From the NCBI GenBank assembly GCA_014800515.1, contig JAAVFY010000007.1:1-42853 (forward strand): a stretch of 42,853 nucleotides of DNA, in the 5' to 3' direction. Source of the DNA: Bacteroidales bacterium (GTDB lineage Bacteria > Bacteroidota > Bacteroidia > Bacteroidales > Muribaculaceae). The notes under the pieces were generated by a model that saw only the letters and a list, made by a program, of their open reading frames with translations, was not told the DNA's origin and ran no database searches. The position numbers and the translations under genes are program-made. Shown here in pieces: positions 8,012 to 17,688 of this stretch; positions within the stretch are counted from its first letter, which is position 1; each line of letters opens with the position of its first letter.

Positions 8012-9379
8012 ATGAAAATAGAACCCATTATAAGCTCATTGAAATTCCCCGACTGTATGCTTTACGCAATAGCATGTCTGATTTTCACTTGGATAGCCAC
8101 TCCGACAGGACAGGCAGAGCCCCTTACACCCCTCTCTTCAGACAGAGACTCCTTAATCAGAGATTCACTGGAGATTTATTTTCAACAAAGTCATTCTGAG
8201 ATAGATCCCGCTTATCGACACAATGAGGCAAGGATTGACTCTCTGTGGCACAATATCTCATCATTATCATCTCTATCATCCAAGGGAAATCCCAGGCTTC
8301 TCAAACTGGAAGTTATCGGTTCGGCTTCTCCCGAAGGGTCCTACCGGTTCAACAAAACCCTCTCTGAAAATCGCGCCAAGCATATCTTTGATTATATAGG
8401 GAAGAAGATTGTGTTATCGGATTCGCTCACCCGTTTCCATTTCCTCGGCCGTAACTGGAATGGGCTACGTCAGTTGGTGGCAGCCGATTCCGATATGCCT
8501 CTCCGGGGCCAAGTTCTCGATGCCATCGACCGGACACTGGCGGAGGAGAATCCTCCCTCAGAGTATAGAAGCAATCTCCTTCTCTCCCACCTGAAGGGGT
8601 TGGGGAAAGGGAAAGCTTATCGCTATATGTATCACAATCTATTTCCCCGTCTGCGATTTTCAAGTCTTGTTGTGGAGTACGCAGCATCTTTGGTTGAAGA
8701 GACACCTCTGCCGACCGACTCCTGCGCACAATCCATAGAAATATGTCCGTTAGAACCAGAACCGGAGATAGTCACTATCTCCGAGGAAGATATAATCCGG
8801 ATTCCGGTTTCTTCCGCCCCGAAGCCTTTCTACATGGATCTGCATACGAATCTGCTGCTTGACGGCACGCTCATCCCCAATATCGGCGTGGAGTTTTATC
8901 TTGGAAAAAACTTCTCCATATATGGAGACTGGATGCACGCATGGTGGAGCAAAGACAGTAGCCATAGATACTGGCGCATGTATGGCGGAGAGATAGGCGG
9001 AAGATGGTGGTTTGGGAAAGCTGCACATTCCAAACCGCTCACAGGCCATCATATAGGACTATACGCAGGGGCTTTCACATTCGATTTTGAATTAGGAGGC
9101 ACCGGATATATGGGAGGCAAACCGCATGGCACAATTTTTGATCGATGCTTCGTACATGCCGGCGCGGAATACGGGTATTCTCTTCCCGTTGCAAAAAGAC
9201 TTAATATCGACTTCACTATAGGCGTAGGCTACATGACCGGAAAATATATCACCTACGACCCCGGCAAGCGACCTCATATCTACTATTGGGAATCGACCAA
9301 AAAATTCAAATGGTTTGGCCCCACCAAAGCTGAGATTTCCCTCGTATGGCTAATCGGCAGAGGCAACCGCAACCACTGA
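8012..9379 (+). CDS. DUF3575 protein with OmpA-like N-terminal domain
   Basis: A predicted outer-membrane protein of 455 residues from the ATG at 8012. The ORF track extends 88 codons upstream, but that part reads through remnant-like DNA and the promoter, and the chosen start gives a hydrophobic signal (YAIACLIFTWIATPTGQA). Residues about 100-200 resemble an OmpA-type peptidoglycan-binding fold (EVIGSASPEGSYRFNKTLSENRA). The C-terminal 190 residues are the DUF3575 barrel-like domain rich in Trp, Tyr and Gly. DUF3575 proteins commonly accompany fimbrillin operons in Bacteroidales, and fimbrillin genes lie 1.5 kb away on the other strand. The role in fimbria assembly is inferred. Confidence 0.85.
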   Translation: MKIEPIISSLKFPDCMLYAIACLIFTWIATPTGQAEPLTPLSSDRDSLIRDSLEIYFQQSHSEIDPAYRHNEARIDSLWHNISSLSSLSSKGNPRLLKLEVIGSASPEGSYRFNKTLSENRAKHIFDYIGKKIVLSDSLTRFHFLGRNWNGLRQLVAADSDMPLRGQVLDAIDRTLAEENPPSEYRSNLLLSHLKGLGKGKAYRYMYHNLFPRLRFSSLVVEYAASLVEETPLPTDSCAQSIEICPLEPEPEIVTISEEDIIRIPVSSAPKPFYMDLHTNLLLDGTLIPNIGVEFYLGKNFSIYGDWMHAWWSKDSSHRYWRMYGGEIGGRWWFGKAAHSKPLTGHHIGLYAGAFTFDFELGGTGYMGGKPHGTIFDRCFVHAGAEYGYSLPVAKRLNIDFTIGVGYMTGKYITYDPGKRPHIYYWESTKKFKWFGPTKAEISLVWLIGRGNRNH

Positions 9380-9407
9380 AAGTGAGGATTTGGGTCGGAA
9401 GATTATG

Positions 9408-9449
9408 AACAAGCCCCCTTGGCTCTCATCCGAGCCAAGGGGGCTTGTT
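9408..9449. terminator. Strong bidirectional terminator
   Basis: A near-perfect 18-bp stem (AACAAGCCCCCTTGGCTC and its complement) with a 6-base loop lies between the converging DUF3575 gene and the tRNA-Leu gene. Confidence 0.8.
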
Positions 9450-9452
9450 GTG

Positions 9453-9534
9453 TGCGCGCGGGGGGACTCGAACCCCCACGACGGAAGTCACCAGATCCTA
9501 AGTCTGGCGCGGCTACCAATTACGCCACGCGCGC
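9453..9534 (-). tRNA. tRNA-Leu (anticodon UAG)
   Basis: Read on the minus strand the 82-base sequence folds as a class II tRNA. The acceptor is GCGCGCG/CGCGCGC with discriminator A. The anticodon stem CCAGA/TCTGG encloses CTTAGGA with anticodon TAG, which reads CUA/CUN leucine codons. There is a long variable arm (TGACTTCCGTCG), and a T arm GGGGG-TTCGAGT-CCCCC. CCA is not encoded, as is usual in Bacteroidetes. It stands alone, with its own promoter upstream and a hairpin downstream. Confidence 0.95.
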
Positions 9535-9544
9535 AAAGACACCG

Positions 9545-9576
9545 CAAAATTAGTAAGAATCCCTGAATTTTCCAAA
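9545..9576 (-). promoter_or_regulatory. Promoter of tRNA-Leu
   Basis: On the minus strand TTTG (9573-9576), 20 bases, TAATTTTG (9545-9552). The expected start lies about 5 bases before the mature tRNA 5' end, giving a very short leader. Confidence 0.75.
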
Positions 9577-9591
9577 TCAAAAAAAATTTAT

Positions 9592-9599
9592 TAATTTTG
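9592..9599 (+). promoter_or_regulatory. Probable -7 box for parC
   Basis: TAATTTTG, back to back with the tRNA-Leu promoter. No good TTTG lies at -33, so it is weaker or activator-dependent. It would give a leader of about 125 bases before parC, in which no riboswitch was recognised. Confidence 0.4.
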
Positions 9600-9730
9600 A
9601 GCCTTGGAAAAAGCCCGCTACAATTCCACTATCTTTTCGAATGAAGCTTTTCCCACGTAGAAGGCGGTCAAATCCCCCTTCTTCAGCTCACTCCACCAAC
9701 ATTTGACAGCAATAGGCAAACTATAAAGCG

Positions 9731-12502
9731 ATGGCCGAAGACAACGAAGATATACGACTTACTGACGACACACAGTTTCCGGAGCAGACATCCGAATCTC
9801 AGGAAATAGCCGAGACCGGCGACACCACAGAGACTACGGAAGAATCCGTCCCTGCAGAATTGAAGAAACCTTCATATAATGTGCCGGGGATGGGCGATAA
9901 ACGCACCATTCTCTCCGGCATGTTCCGTCAATGGTATCTGGAATATGCAAGCTATGTGATTCTCGAACGCGCCGTGCCTCATATAGACGACGGATTGAAA
10001 CCGGTGCAGAGACGTATTCTCCACTCCATGCAACGTCTGGACGACGGCCGGTTTAATAAGGTGGCCAACATCGTCGGCCACACGATGCAGTTTCATCCCC
10101 ACGGAGATGCCTCGATCGGCGACGCTCTCGTGCAGCTCGGACAAAAGGAACTCCTTGTAGACACTCAGGGTAACTGGGGAAATATCCTCACAGGTGACTC
10201 TGCGGCCGCACCGCGATATATCGAGGCGCGCCTTTCGGAATTTGCTCTTGAGACGGTATTCTCACCCAAAATATGTGAATGGACCCCTACGTATGACGGA
10301 CGCCAGAAAGAACCTGTCACTCTCCCGGTGAAATTTCCTTTGTTGCTGACCCAAGGCGTAGAAGGTATTGCTGTCGGACTCTCTTCAAAAATCCTCCCTC
10401 ATAATTTCAATGAGATTATCGAGGCTGCCGTGGCTTACCTGAAGGGAGAACCATTCTCTCTTTTTCCCGATTTTCAGACGGGTGGATTTTTGGATATCAG
10501 CCGCTATAATGATGGAGCCAGAGGCGGAAGTGTGAAAGTGCGTGCTAAAATCGAGAAGATCGACAACAAGACACTGGCCATCACCGAACTTCCTTTCGGA
10601 AAGACTACCTCCACCCTTATCAGCTCCATACTCACGGCAATGGAGAAAGGAAAGATAAAGATACGAAAGGTGGACGACAACACCTCAGCCACAGCCGAGA
10701 TATTGGTTCATCTCATCCCCGGCACATCTTCCGACAAGGCCATTGATGCTTTGTATGCTTTCACTGACTGCGAAATCAGTATCTCCCCCAACTGCTGCGT
10801 CATCATGGATAATAAGCCTCATTTCATGAGCGTCAGCGAACTGTTGTGCCACTCTGTGGATCGCACCCGCGACCTGCTGCGGCGTGAACTCGAGATAAAG
10901 CTTGGAGAGACTCAGGAAAGCCGTATGTTTGCGAGTCTGGAGAAGATATTCATTGAAGAACGCATTTATAAAGATAAAGAAACCGAGCAAGCTCCCGACA
11001 TGCAGGCGGCCGTCGCCCATGTGGAGAGCAGGCTTGCCCCCTTCGCAGAATCTTTCTTCCGCCCGGTCACACACGACGACATCATGCGTCTTTGGGAAAT
11101 AAAGATGGGACGCATTCTGAAATTCAATTCCGAAAAAGCCGACGAAAAGATAGCATCACTTCAGGCAGAAGTGGATCGCATTGAGAATAATCTGGCAAAT
11201 ATGAATCAGTTCACTATCGACTGGTTCATACATCTCAAGGAAAAATACGGCGAACATTATCCCCGACGCACCACTCTGCGTAGCTTCGATTCTATCGTGG
11301 CTACAAAAGTGGCCGAGGCCAACAAACGCCTATACTTCGATAGGGAAGGTGGATTTATCGGCACTTCACTCAAAGACAACGAATATCTCTTCCCGTGTTC
11401 GGATATTGATGATATTCTCATCATATATCGCGACGGCACCTATAAGATTATGAAGGTGCAGGATAAGTTATTTGTAGGAAAAGGGAAAAAAGCCGTGCTT
11501 CATATCGGGCTTTACAAGAAAGGAGACGAACGCACTATCTACAACGTGATCTACCGTAACGGACCCACCGGATCATATTCCTACAAGAAACGCTTTGCCA
11601 TCACCGCTCTCACACGCGACAAGGAATATCATATCGCCAAAGAAGAGGGTGCGAGAGTGGAATATATGACTGTCAATCCCAACGGCGAGGCCGAGGTGGT
11701 GAAGGTGAATCTTCTCAACCGTCCCGACTCCTCCGGAAAAAAACCGCGCTCATTGGAGACTTACGTCAACTTTGCCGAACTAAAACCGCGCGGCAAGGAA
11801 TCACTTGGAAATCTGGTGACTAAATATCAGATAAAGAGTGTGACACTTGAAAAGACGGGAGCCAGCACGCTGGGAGGACGCGAAGTATGGTTTGATCGCG
11901 ATGTGCTTCGTCTCAACTATGAAGGACGCGGCGAAAGTCTCGGTGTATTCCAGGGCAACGACCTTATCCTTGTGGTGACGAAAACCGGTGAATTTTTCAC
12001 CTCCACCTATTCTGACTCCAATCATTTTGACGACAATATCTTACTGATTGAGAAATTCGATCCCTCTAAAATATGGACGGTAGTGCTCCGCGATGCTACT
12101 TTGGGATATCCCTATATCAAGCGTATGCAATTCGAGCCTTCCTCCCGCCCTCAGCGATATGTGGGGTCTGACGCTCAGTCAGAACAGCTTCTGCTCACTG
12201 CCACCCCCTTCCCTCGCCTTGAGCTGACCTACGGAGGCAACGATGCCACTCGCCCGGCCACAGAGATAGATGCCGAGGAATTCATTTCCGTGAAGAGCTT
12301 TAAAGCCAAAGGCAAACGCCTCACCACCTTCGAACTTGAAAATATCAAGGAGCTCCCGCCACTTCGTTTCCCACCGGAACCCGAACCAGAACCGGAACCG
12401 GAAGTATCGGAAAATCAAGAGGAAACTATTGAGGAAGAAAGCGAAAATCCCAAAGTAGTGCAAGGAGATCTCTTCGAATTCGATGAGGATACAAAGGAAT
12501 GA
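9731..12502 (+). CDS. parC: DNA topoisomerase IV subunit A (ParC-type, GyrA/ParC family)
   Basis: The breaking-rejoining subunit of a type IIA topoisomerase that decatenates chromosomes, working with ParE (not in this window). The 923-residue protein has an acidic N-terminal extension of about 55 residues, then the winged-helix/tower catalytic region. The quinolone-pocket motif reads QFHPHGDASIGDALV (about residues 118-132). The active tyrosine is in APRYIEARLSE (about 160). The C-terminal region carries a degenerate beta-pinwheel, then an acidic tail (PEPEPEPEPE). The HPHGDASIGDALV form is typical of the Bacteroidetes ParC rather than GyrA, which supports the ParC choice. The next gene begins 2 bases after the stop. 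Confidence 0.92.
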   Translation: MAEDNEDIRLTDDTQFPEQTSESQEIAETGDTTETTEESVPAELKKPSYNVPGMGDKRTILSGMFRQWYLEYASYVILERAVPHIDDGLKPVQRRILHSMQRLDDGRFNKVANIVGHTMQFHPHGDASIGDALVQLGQKELLVDTQGNWGNILTGDSAAAPRYIEARLSEFALETVFSPKICEWTPTYDGRQKEPVTLPVKFPLLLTQGVEGIAVGLSSKILPHNFNEIIEAAVAYLKGEPFSLFPDFQTGGFLDISRYNDGARGGSVKVRAKIEKIDNKTLAITELPFGKTTSTLISSILTAMEKGKIKIRKVDDNTSATAEILVHLIPGTSSDKAIDALYAFTDCEISISPNCCVIMDNKPHFMSVSELLCHSVDRTRDLLRRELEIKLGETQESRMFASLEKIFIEERIYKDKETEQAPDMQAAVAHVESRLAPFAESFFRPVTHDDIMRLWEIKMGRILKFNSEKADEKIASLQAEVDRIENNLANMNQFTIDWFIHLKEKYGEHYPRRTTLRSFDSIVATKVAEANKRLYFDREGGFIGTSLKDNEYLFPCSDIDDILIIYRDGTYKIMKVQDKLFVGKGKKAVLHIGLYKKGDERTIYNVIYRNGPTGSYSYKKRFAITALTRDKEYHIAKEEGARVEYMTVNPNGEAEVVKVNLLNRPDSSGKKPRSLETYVNFAELKPRGKESLGNLVTKYQIKSVTLEKTGASTLGGREVWFDRDVLRLNYEGRGESLGVFQGNDLILVVTKTGEFFTSTYSDSNHFDDNILLIEKFDPSKIWTVVLRDATLGYPYIKRMQFEPSSRPQRYVGSDAQSEQLLLTATPFPRLELTYGGNDATRPATEIDAEEFISVKSFKAKGKRLTTFELENIKELPPLRFPPEPEPEPEPEVSENQEETIEEESENPKVVQGDLFEFDEDTKE

Positions 12503-12503
12503 T

Positions 12504-13379
12504 ATGACAGCGGAATCAGGAGTAACGACCTATTTCTCGAGACCTATCCGGAGAAATTGTCTCCGGATGGGGCTAATAGTTTTGGCATGTCTTATCCGAA
12601 CTATAAGCATCTCCGCTGAAGACTTGCGTCCTGTTTCTTCCATATATGGCCTGCAATTTGGGGGTATATCGGCCTATTCCACATATCTTTCACCACTTAC
12701 CTACACCGGCACCGTCTTCGGAGTCTACGGAAATTGGCAGAAGGCGCTCCCCTTCTCTCCCGATAATGCCATAATGGAGTTTGACACCTCCGTAAAAGGA
12801 GGCACAATGCTGAACCCTCCTGCCACAGCACGCATGGTGGATCTTGACTTCTCCCTGTCATGGGGAATGGCTTATAGAAAACGTCTTCCATATAACCTGC
12901 AAGCCACAGCCGGCGGCGACCTTCGGGTGGACGGAGGAATGCTGTGGCTCACCCGCAACGGTAATAATCCCGTGGCTGCCAGAGCATATCCTGACATTGC
13001 TGCAAAGGGGTCGCTTTCATGGCATCTCTCAATCGGCCGGCTGCCGATTCTGATCGCGGATGAAGTCAGAATCCCCGTCGCCGGACTGTTTTTCTCACCG
13101 GCCTACGGAGAGACATATTATGAAATATATCTTGGCAACCGGAGCGGCCTCGTACACTTCGGATATCCCGGCAATCACTTCACACTCTCCAATCTCTTCA
13201 CCGTCAATCTCGACTTCGGACGCACCGCCATGCAGATAGGCTATCGTCTGGAGACCGACACTTCATGGTGTAACAATATCAACACGCATATCTACCGAAA
13301 TATGCTCGTCATAGGAGTGATCCCCGGCGGACTTGGACTAAAGAACAAAAACAAGAACTGTAATCATGCGCGCTACTGA
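12504..13379 (+). CDS. DUF3316-family exported protein
   Basis: A 291-residue protein with a hydrophobic export signal (about residues 22-38, MGLIVLACLIRTISIS) and a beta-rich mature domain beginning IYGLQFGGISAYSTYLSPL, the hallmark opening of Bacteroidales DUF3316 proteins. The function is unknown; the pattern of alternating strands suggests an outer-membrane barrel or lipid-facing protein (inference). The ATG at 12504 was preferred over 12483 because it does not overlap parC coding. An even later ATG at 12570 would leave a more ordinary signal peptide. It overlaps the S41 protease start by 14 bases and is likely co-transcribed with parC and that protease. Confidence 0.75.
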   Translation: MTAESGVTTYFSRPIRRNCLRMGLIVLACLIRTISISAEDLRPVSSIYGLQFGGISAYSTYLSPLTYTGTVFGVYGNWQKALPFSPDNAIMEFDTSVKGGTMLNPPATARMVDLDFSLSWGMAYRKRLPYNLQATAGGDLRVDGGMLWLTRNGNNPVAARAYPDIAAKGSLSWHLSIGRLPILIADEVRIPVAGLFFSPAYGETYYEIYLGNRSGLVHFGYPGNHFTLSNLFTVNLDFGRTAMQIGYRLETDTSWCNNINTHIYRNMLVIGVIPGGLGLKNKNKNCNHARY

Positions 13380-14418
13380 TCAAATACAAAGGCTACCCAA
13401 AACAGTGGCCTCACGGCTACTGCTGTTGCTGCTGCTCCTGGCCGGTTCGTGTCATGAGAAAGAAGAATACCCGGATGATGCAATGGGCAATCTTGAGCTT
13501 CTCTGGACGATCATTGACCGCCATTATTGCTATCTTGAAGAAAAAGGGATTGACTGGGACAGCATAGGCCGAGTCTATAAATCGCGGATTCACCCCGAGA
13601 TAACCTACGGAGAGTATTTCGATCTCTGCGCCTCCATGCTCAACGAGCTTCGAGACGGCCACGTCAACCTCTCCTCCCAATGGGACACGAGTAGATACGC
13701 AAAATGGTGGACTGACTATCCGCAGGATTTCGATCTGCGTACTCTCCAGGAGTATTATCTTGATTTCGACTATCGTCAGACTTCCGGAATCATGTACAAG
13801 ATATTTACCGATCCGGACAGTATCGGATATATGCGGTATGCCTCCTTCTCCTCAACCATAGGAGAGACAAATCTCGACTATATTCTCTCACAGATGGAAG
13901 GCTGCAAGGGTATAATAATCGACATCCGCAACAACGGAGGTGGAGCTATGACCAACATCCGCACCCTCGTAAGCCGATTTATAAAGGAGAAAACCTTGGC
14001 GGGATATATGCGTCATAAGACAGGGCCGGGACATGGAGATTTCTCCGATCCTTATCCCATTGAATATGAGCCGGCCGATTCTCGGCGTGTAAGATATGAC
14101 GGGCCTATAGCCGTGCTGACCAACCGCTCATGCTTCAGCGCGGCCAACGATTTTGTGGCAGTGATGAAGACATTGCCTCAGGCAAAAATAGTCGGAGCCC
14201 GCACCGGAGGAGGCGGAGGCCTCCCCTTCAGTAGCGAGCTCCCTATAGGATGGGCGGTCAGATTCTCTGCATGCCCTGTCACTGATGTGGAAGGGATAGA
14301 CATTGAGGAGGGTATCGATCCCTCCCCCGGATGTGAATGTCATTCACCGGCCGAGGCCCTGGCTTCGGGACGCGATCCCATTCTGGATTTCGCCCTTCAG
14401 CTCCTCTCCACTTCCTAA
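13366..14418 (+). CDS. S41-family serine protease, probable lipoprotein
   Basis: A 350-residue exported peptidase of the S41 (tricorn-core / C-terminal processing) family. The N-terminus is a run of eight leucines ending AGSC, a weak lipobox with Cys29. The protease core shows the GIIIDIRNNGGG strand-turn (about 183-195) and NRSCFSAANDF, where Ser258 is the likely nucleophile. The usual Glu after it is replaced by Asn-Asp. There is no clear PDZ domain, as in the short Bacteroidetes S41 proteins. It overlaps the DUF3316 gene and is separated by one base from the convergent small gene. Substrate unknown. Confidence 0.85.
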   Translation: MRATDQIQRLPKTVASRLLLLLLLLAGSCHEKEEYPDDAMGNLELLWTIIDRHYCYLEEKGIDWDSIGRVYKSRIHPEITYGEYFDLCASMLNELRDGHVNLSSQWDTSRYAKWWTDYPQDFDLRTLQEYYLDFDYRQTSGIMYKIFTDPDSIGYMRYASFSSTIGETNLDYILSQMEGCKGIIIDIRNNGGGAMTNIRTLVSRFIKEKTLAGYMRHKTGPGHGDFSDPYPIEYEPADSRRVRYDGPIAVLTNRSCFSAANDFVAVMKTLPQAKIVGARTGGGGGLPFSSELPIGWAVRFSACPVTDVEGIDIEEGIDPSPGCECHSPAEALASGRDPILDFALQLLSTS

Positions 14419-14419
14419 A

Positions 14420-14662
14420 TTACTCCCCCATCTGTGCGTATGAAAGCACAGTAGGACTCTTCACGTCCACTCCATATTCTGAGGCAAAGTGAAGAATAGC
14501 CCTGGCCAGTTTCGGTTTGAGTTCTTCGGGACAATAACGGAAGTAAGACTCCGCAGCCCTCACATGTGCTGCGTCAGGCATAGGATATTCCCGCCGTTCG
14601 GGAAGGCCGTAAAGAGAGTCGGGAAGTTCCCGACGTTCGGCACTGTCAAGTATGTCGCTCAT
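14420..14662 (-). CDS. Small DUF6582-like protein
   Basis: An 80-residue protein with the pattern LPERREYPMPDAAHVRAAESYF followed by a helix (PKLARAILHFASEYG). This resembles the DUF6582 module seen as a small domain in phage-related and hypothetical proteins of gut bacteria. The function is unknown. The ATG at 14662 was chosen over 14689 because the conserved part starts soon after it; either is possible. It converges on the S41 protease with a one-base gap, so the two genes must share or lack a terminator. No clear promoter was found upstream. Confidence 0.6.
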   Translation of the reverse strand: MSDILDSAERRELPDSLYGLPERREYPMPDAAHVRAAESYFRYCPEELKPKLARAILHFASEYGVDVKSPTVLSYAQMGE

Positions 14663-14786
14663 AGTAGTTAAATTTATAATATCATACAATGTTGTAAATA
14701 TAACGCCACAACATACTTGTTATCCTCGCGCCGAGAAATTAAAAAAGATTAAAAATATTAAGGAAGATAATATACTGCTTAACGAC

Positions 14787-15752
14787 ATGATGTGGAAATT
14801 CGAGCCGATCCTCAAGACCACCATCTGGGGAGGCGACCGCATAGCGGTTTTCAAGAAGATTTCAAACACAGATACCAACATCGGAGAAAGCTGGGAACTT
14901 TCCGGTGTCGAGGGTTCGGAATCAATAGTGTCCGCCGGGCCTGACACAGGGTTAACACTCACCGGTCTGATCGATAAATATAAGAGTCAACTTTTAGGAG
15001 AACGTAATTACACACGTTTCGGCCATCGTTTTCCGCTTCTCATAAAGTTTATCGACGCCCGTGAGGATCTCTCCGTGCAAGTGCATCCCGATGATGAAAT
15101 GGCAGCTCGTCTGGGACATTCATGCGGAAAATCAGAAATGTGGTACGTACTGCAAGCTCCTGAAGGCGCGCGTCTTGCCAACGGCTTCAAGACTCCCGTG
15201 GATCCTAAAGATTATGACCGCCTGATTGAGACCGGAGAGATCGAGCAAGTGCTGAACTTCAACGCCATCTCCCCCGGTGACGTATATTTCATCCCCGCCG
15301 GCAGAGTCCATGCCATAGGCAAAGGAGCCTTCGTAGCAGAGATTCAACAGACTTCAGACGACACCTTCCGCCTCTATGACTACCACCGGAAAGGACCTGA
15401 CGGCAAAGAACGCGAACTCCACACCGAACTTGCAAGAGAAGCCATAGACTTCAACGACTGCTCCGGCAAAGCCACCTCCTACACTGTGCATGAGAATATA
15501 CCCGTCAATGTGGTCACCTCCACATTCTTCACCACCAATGTTCTCGCCCTCGACCACGAGATGATGCGCGACTACAGCGAGGCTGACACATTTGTGGCCA
15601 TCGTAGCCACTGGAGGAAGTGCAGAACTTGTATGCGGCACGCAGACGACCACCATAAGGCAAGGAGAGACAGTGCTGGTCAGTGCAGACTCCAACTCCCT
15701 CATCCTGCGCCCCCTGGAAAAGTTTACAGCTCTGGAAACCTACATAAAATAG
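14787..15752 (+). CDS. manA: Mannose-6-phosphate isomerase, class I
   Basis: A zinc enzyme that interconverts mannose 6-phosphate and fructose 6-phosphate, feeding GDP-sugar synthesis or mannose use. The 321-residue cupin protein matches the short Bacillus-type ManA. Metal and active-site motifs are visible: VQVHPDDEMA (His pair region), GKSEMWYVL and PAGRVHAIGKGAFVAEIQQTSD. The ORF track begins at 14652, but the first 45 codons are AT-rich and unlike the family. The ATG at 14787 (MMWKFEPILKTTIWGG) is the natural start. It stands as a single gene upstream of the aspS promoter. Confidence 0.94.
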   Translation: MMWKFEPILKTTIWGGDRIAVFKKISNTDTNIGESWELSGVEGSESIVSAGPDTGLTLTGLIDKYKSQLLGERNYTRFGHRFPLLIKFIDAREDLSVQVHPDDEMAARLGHSCGKSEMWYVLQAPEGARLANGFKTPVDPKDYDRLIETGEIEQVLNFNAISPGDVYFIPAGRVHAIGKGAFVAEIQQTSDDTFRLYDYHRKGPDGKERELHTELAREAIDFNDCSGKATSYTVHENIPVNVVTSTFFTTNVLALDHEMMRDYSEADTFVAIVATGGSAELVCGTQTTTIRQGETVLVSADSNSLILRPLEKFTALETYIK

Positions 15753-15755
15753 AGA

Positions 15756-15787
15756 TTTGCAAAAGAAAAGAATTTTTCTTAACTTTG
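15756..15787 (+). promoter_or_regulatory. Promoter of aspS operon
   Basis: TTTG (15756-15759), 20 bases, TAACTTTG (15780-15787). Transcription would start near 15794, giving a leader of about 127 bases before aspS. The leader contains a GGAA/TTCC-rich stretch (15839-15865) that could fold, but no known leader RNA was recognised. Confidence 0.7.
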
Positions 15788-15920
15788 CGCGTTAATACCC
15801 CACTCATCGCAATGAAAGCAAATTTCGACTGCGATTTTTGGGAACTTCCTTTTCCATCTTCCCCCTGCCGGGGAAAATAAAATACGGAAAAGAAAACAGG
15901 ATTTTTCAACACAAGGAAAA

Positions 15921-17684
15921 ATGTATAGAGACAAGACTTGCGGCGAGCTTCGTCTCGCCGATGCCGGCAGCAAGGCGAAAATAGCCGGATGGGTGCAACG
16001 CGCCCGTAAACTTGGCGGCATGACATTCGTGGATGTCCGCGACCGATATGGCATCACTCAGGTGGTATTCAACAATGAGATCAATCCTGAGCTGTGTGAG
16101 GCTGCCAACGCTCTGGGACGCGAGTATGTGGTAGAAATCGAGGGACTCGTCTCCGAACGCCACAGCAAGAACGAGAATATCCCCACCGGGGAAATAGAGA
16201 TTATCGCCGATTCATTGAAGATTCTCAACCGCAGTGAGATTCCTCCATTCACCATCGAGGACAACACCGACGGAGGAGACGATCTTCGTATGAAATACCG
16301 CTATCTTGACCTGCGTCGTCCTTGTGTCCGCAAGAATCTCGAACTTCGCCATCGCATGGCCTTTGAGATTCGCCGGTATCTTGACTCAAAGGGATTTCTT
16401 GAGATTGAGACACCAATCCTTGTGAAATCCACACCGGAAGGCGCACGCGACTTTGTGGTGCCTTCGCGCATGAATCCCGGTGAGTTCTATGCTCTTCCGC
16501 AGAGTCCACAGCTCTTCAAACAGCTGCTGATGGTCAGCGGATACGACCGTTATTTCCAGATAGCAAAGTGCTTCCGCGATGAAGACTTGCGTGCCGACCG
16601 TCAGCCGGAATTCACGCAGATCGACTGCGAGATGAGCTTCGTTGAGCAGGAAGATGTCATCCAAATGTTTGAAGGCCTCGTGAAGCATATCTTCAAATAT
16701 GTGAAGGGAATTGACTTCACCGAGCCCTTCCCGCGCATGACCTGGGCCGACGCTATGCGACTCTACGGCAGCGACAAGCCAGATATCCGTTTCGGAATGC
16801 CCTTTGTAGAGCTCACCGAGCTTGCCAAGGGAAAAGGCTTCTCAGTGGCAGACGATGCCGAACTGACCGTCGGCATCTGTGTGCCCGGTTGCGCCACATA
16901 CACTCGCAAACAGATTGACGAACTCACTGACTTCGTGAAGCGTCCGCAGATTGGTGCCAAGGGCCTTATCTGGGTTAAGCGTGAGGCAGGAGGCGGAATC
17001 AAGAGCTCCGTTGGCAAATTCTATACACCCGAGCAACTCGGCGAATGGCTCGATAAGGCCGGAGCCAAGGAGGGCGATATGCTGCTCGTCATGACAGGCG
17101 ACACGATGAAAGTGCGCAAACAACTCTGCGAGCTGCGTCTTGAGATGGGCAATCGTCTTGGCCTTCGTGACAAGAATGTCTTCGCTCCGCTTTGGGTGAT
17201 TGACTTCCCGCTGTTTGAATGGGACGATGAAACGCAACGCTATTACGCTATGCACCATCCCTTCACGTCACCTAACCCGGAAGATATCCCACTGCTTCAC
17301 ACCGACACCGGCAAAGTCAGAGCCACAGCCTATGATATTGTCGTCAACGGCACAGAGCTTGGTGGCGGCTCAATCCGAATTCACGATGCACAGCTGCAGG
17401 ACACCATGTTCGAACTCCTCGGCTTCACTCCCGAGAAAGCTCATGAACAGTTTGGCTTCCTGATGAACGCATTCAAATATGGAGCCCCGCCTCATGGTGG
17501 TCTTGCCTTAGGCTTCGACAGATTTGTTTCTATCCTTGCCGGACTTGACACAATCCGCGACGTCATCGCCTTCCCCAAGAATAATTCGGGTCGAGACGTG
17601 ATGAATGAATCCCCCTCACCTATCGACAACATCCAGCTCGATGAGCTTTATCTTGAAATCAAACCCGTGGTAAAGAAGGGATAA
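15921..17684 (+). CDS. aspS: Aspartate--tRNA ligase
   Basis: Class IIb synthetase that attaches aspartate to tRNA-Asp. The 587-residue protein has an N-terminal OB-fold anticodon domain (about 1-110), the catalytic core with motif 2 [19 protein letters not shown] (about 215-233) and motif 3 GLALGFDRF (about 530). A bacterial GAD insertion lies at about 290-420. [11 protein letters not shown] is the flipping-loop signature. Length is normal for the bacterial type. It is followed after 4 bases by the Nif3-like gene and probably leads a three-gene unit. Whether it also charges tRNA-Asn cannot be decided here. Confidence 0.97.
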   Translation: MYRDKTCGELRLADAGSKAKIAGWVQRARKLGGMTFVDVRDRYGITQVVFNNEINPELCEAANALGREYVVEIEGLVSERHSKNENIPTGEIEIIADSLKILNRSEIPPFTIEDNTDGGDDLRMKYRYLDLRRPCVRKNLELRHRMAFEIRRYLDSKGFLEIETPILVKSTPEGARDFVVPSRMNPGEFYALPQSPQLFKQLLMVSGYDRYFQIAKCFRDEDLRADRQPEFTQIDCEMSFVEQEDVIQMFEGLVKHIFKYVKGIDFTEPFPRMTWADAMRLYGSDKPDIRFGMPFVELTELAKGKGFSVADDAELTVGICVPGCATYTRKQIDELTDFVKRPQIGAKGLIWVKREAGGGIKSSVGKFYTPEQLGEWLDKAGAKEGDMLLVMTGDTMKVRKQLCELRLEMGNRLGLRDKNVFAPLWVIDFPLFEWDDETQRYYAMHHPFTSPNPEDIPLLHTDTGKVRATAYDIVVNGTELGGGSIRIHDAQLQDTMFELLGFTPEKAHEQFGFLMNAFKYGAPPHGGLALGFDRFVSILAGLDTIRDVIAFPKNNSGRDVMNESPSPIDNIQLDELYLEIKPVVKKG

Positions 17685-17688
17685 CAGA

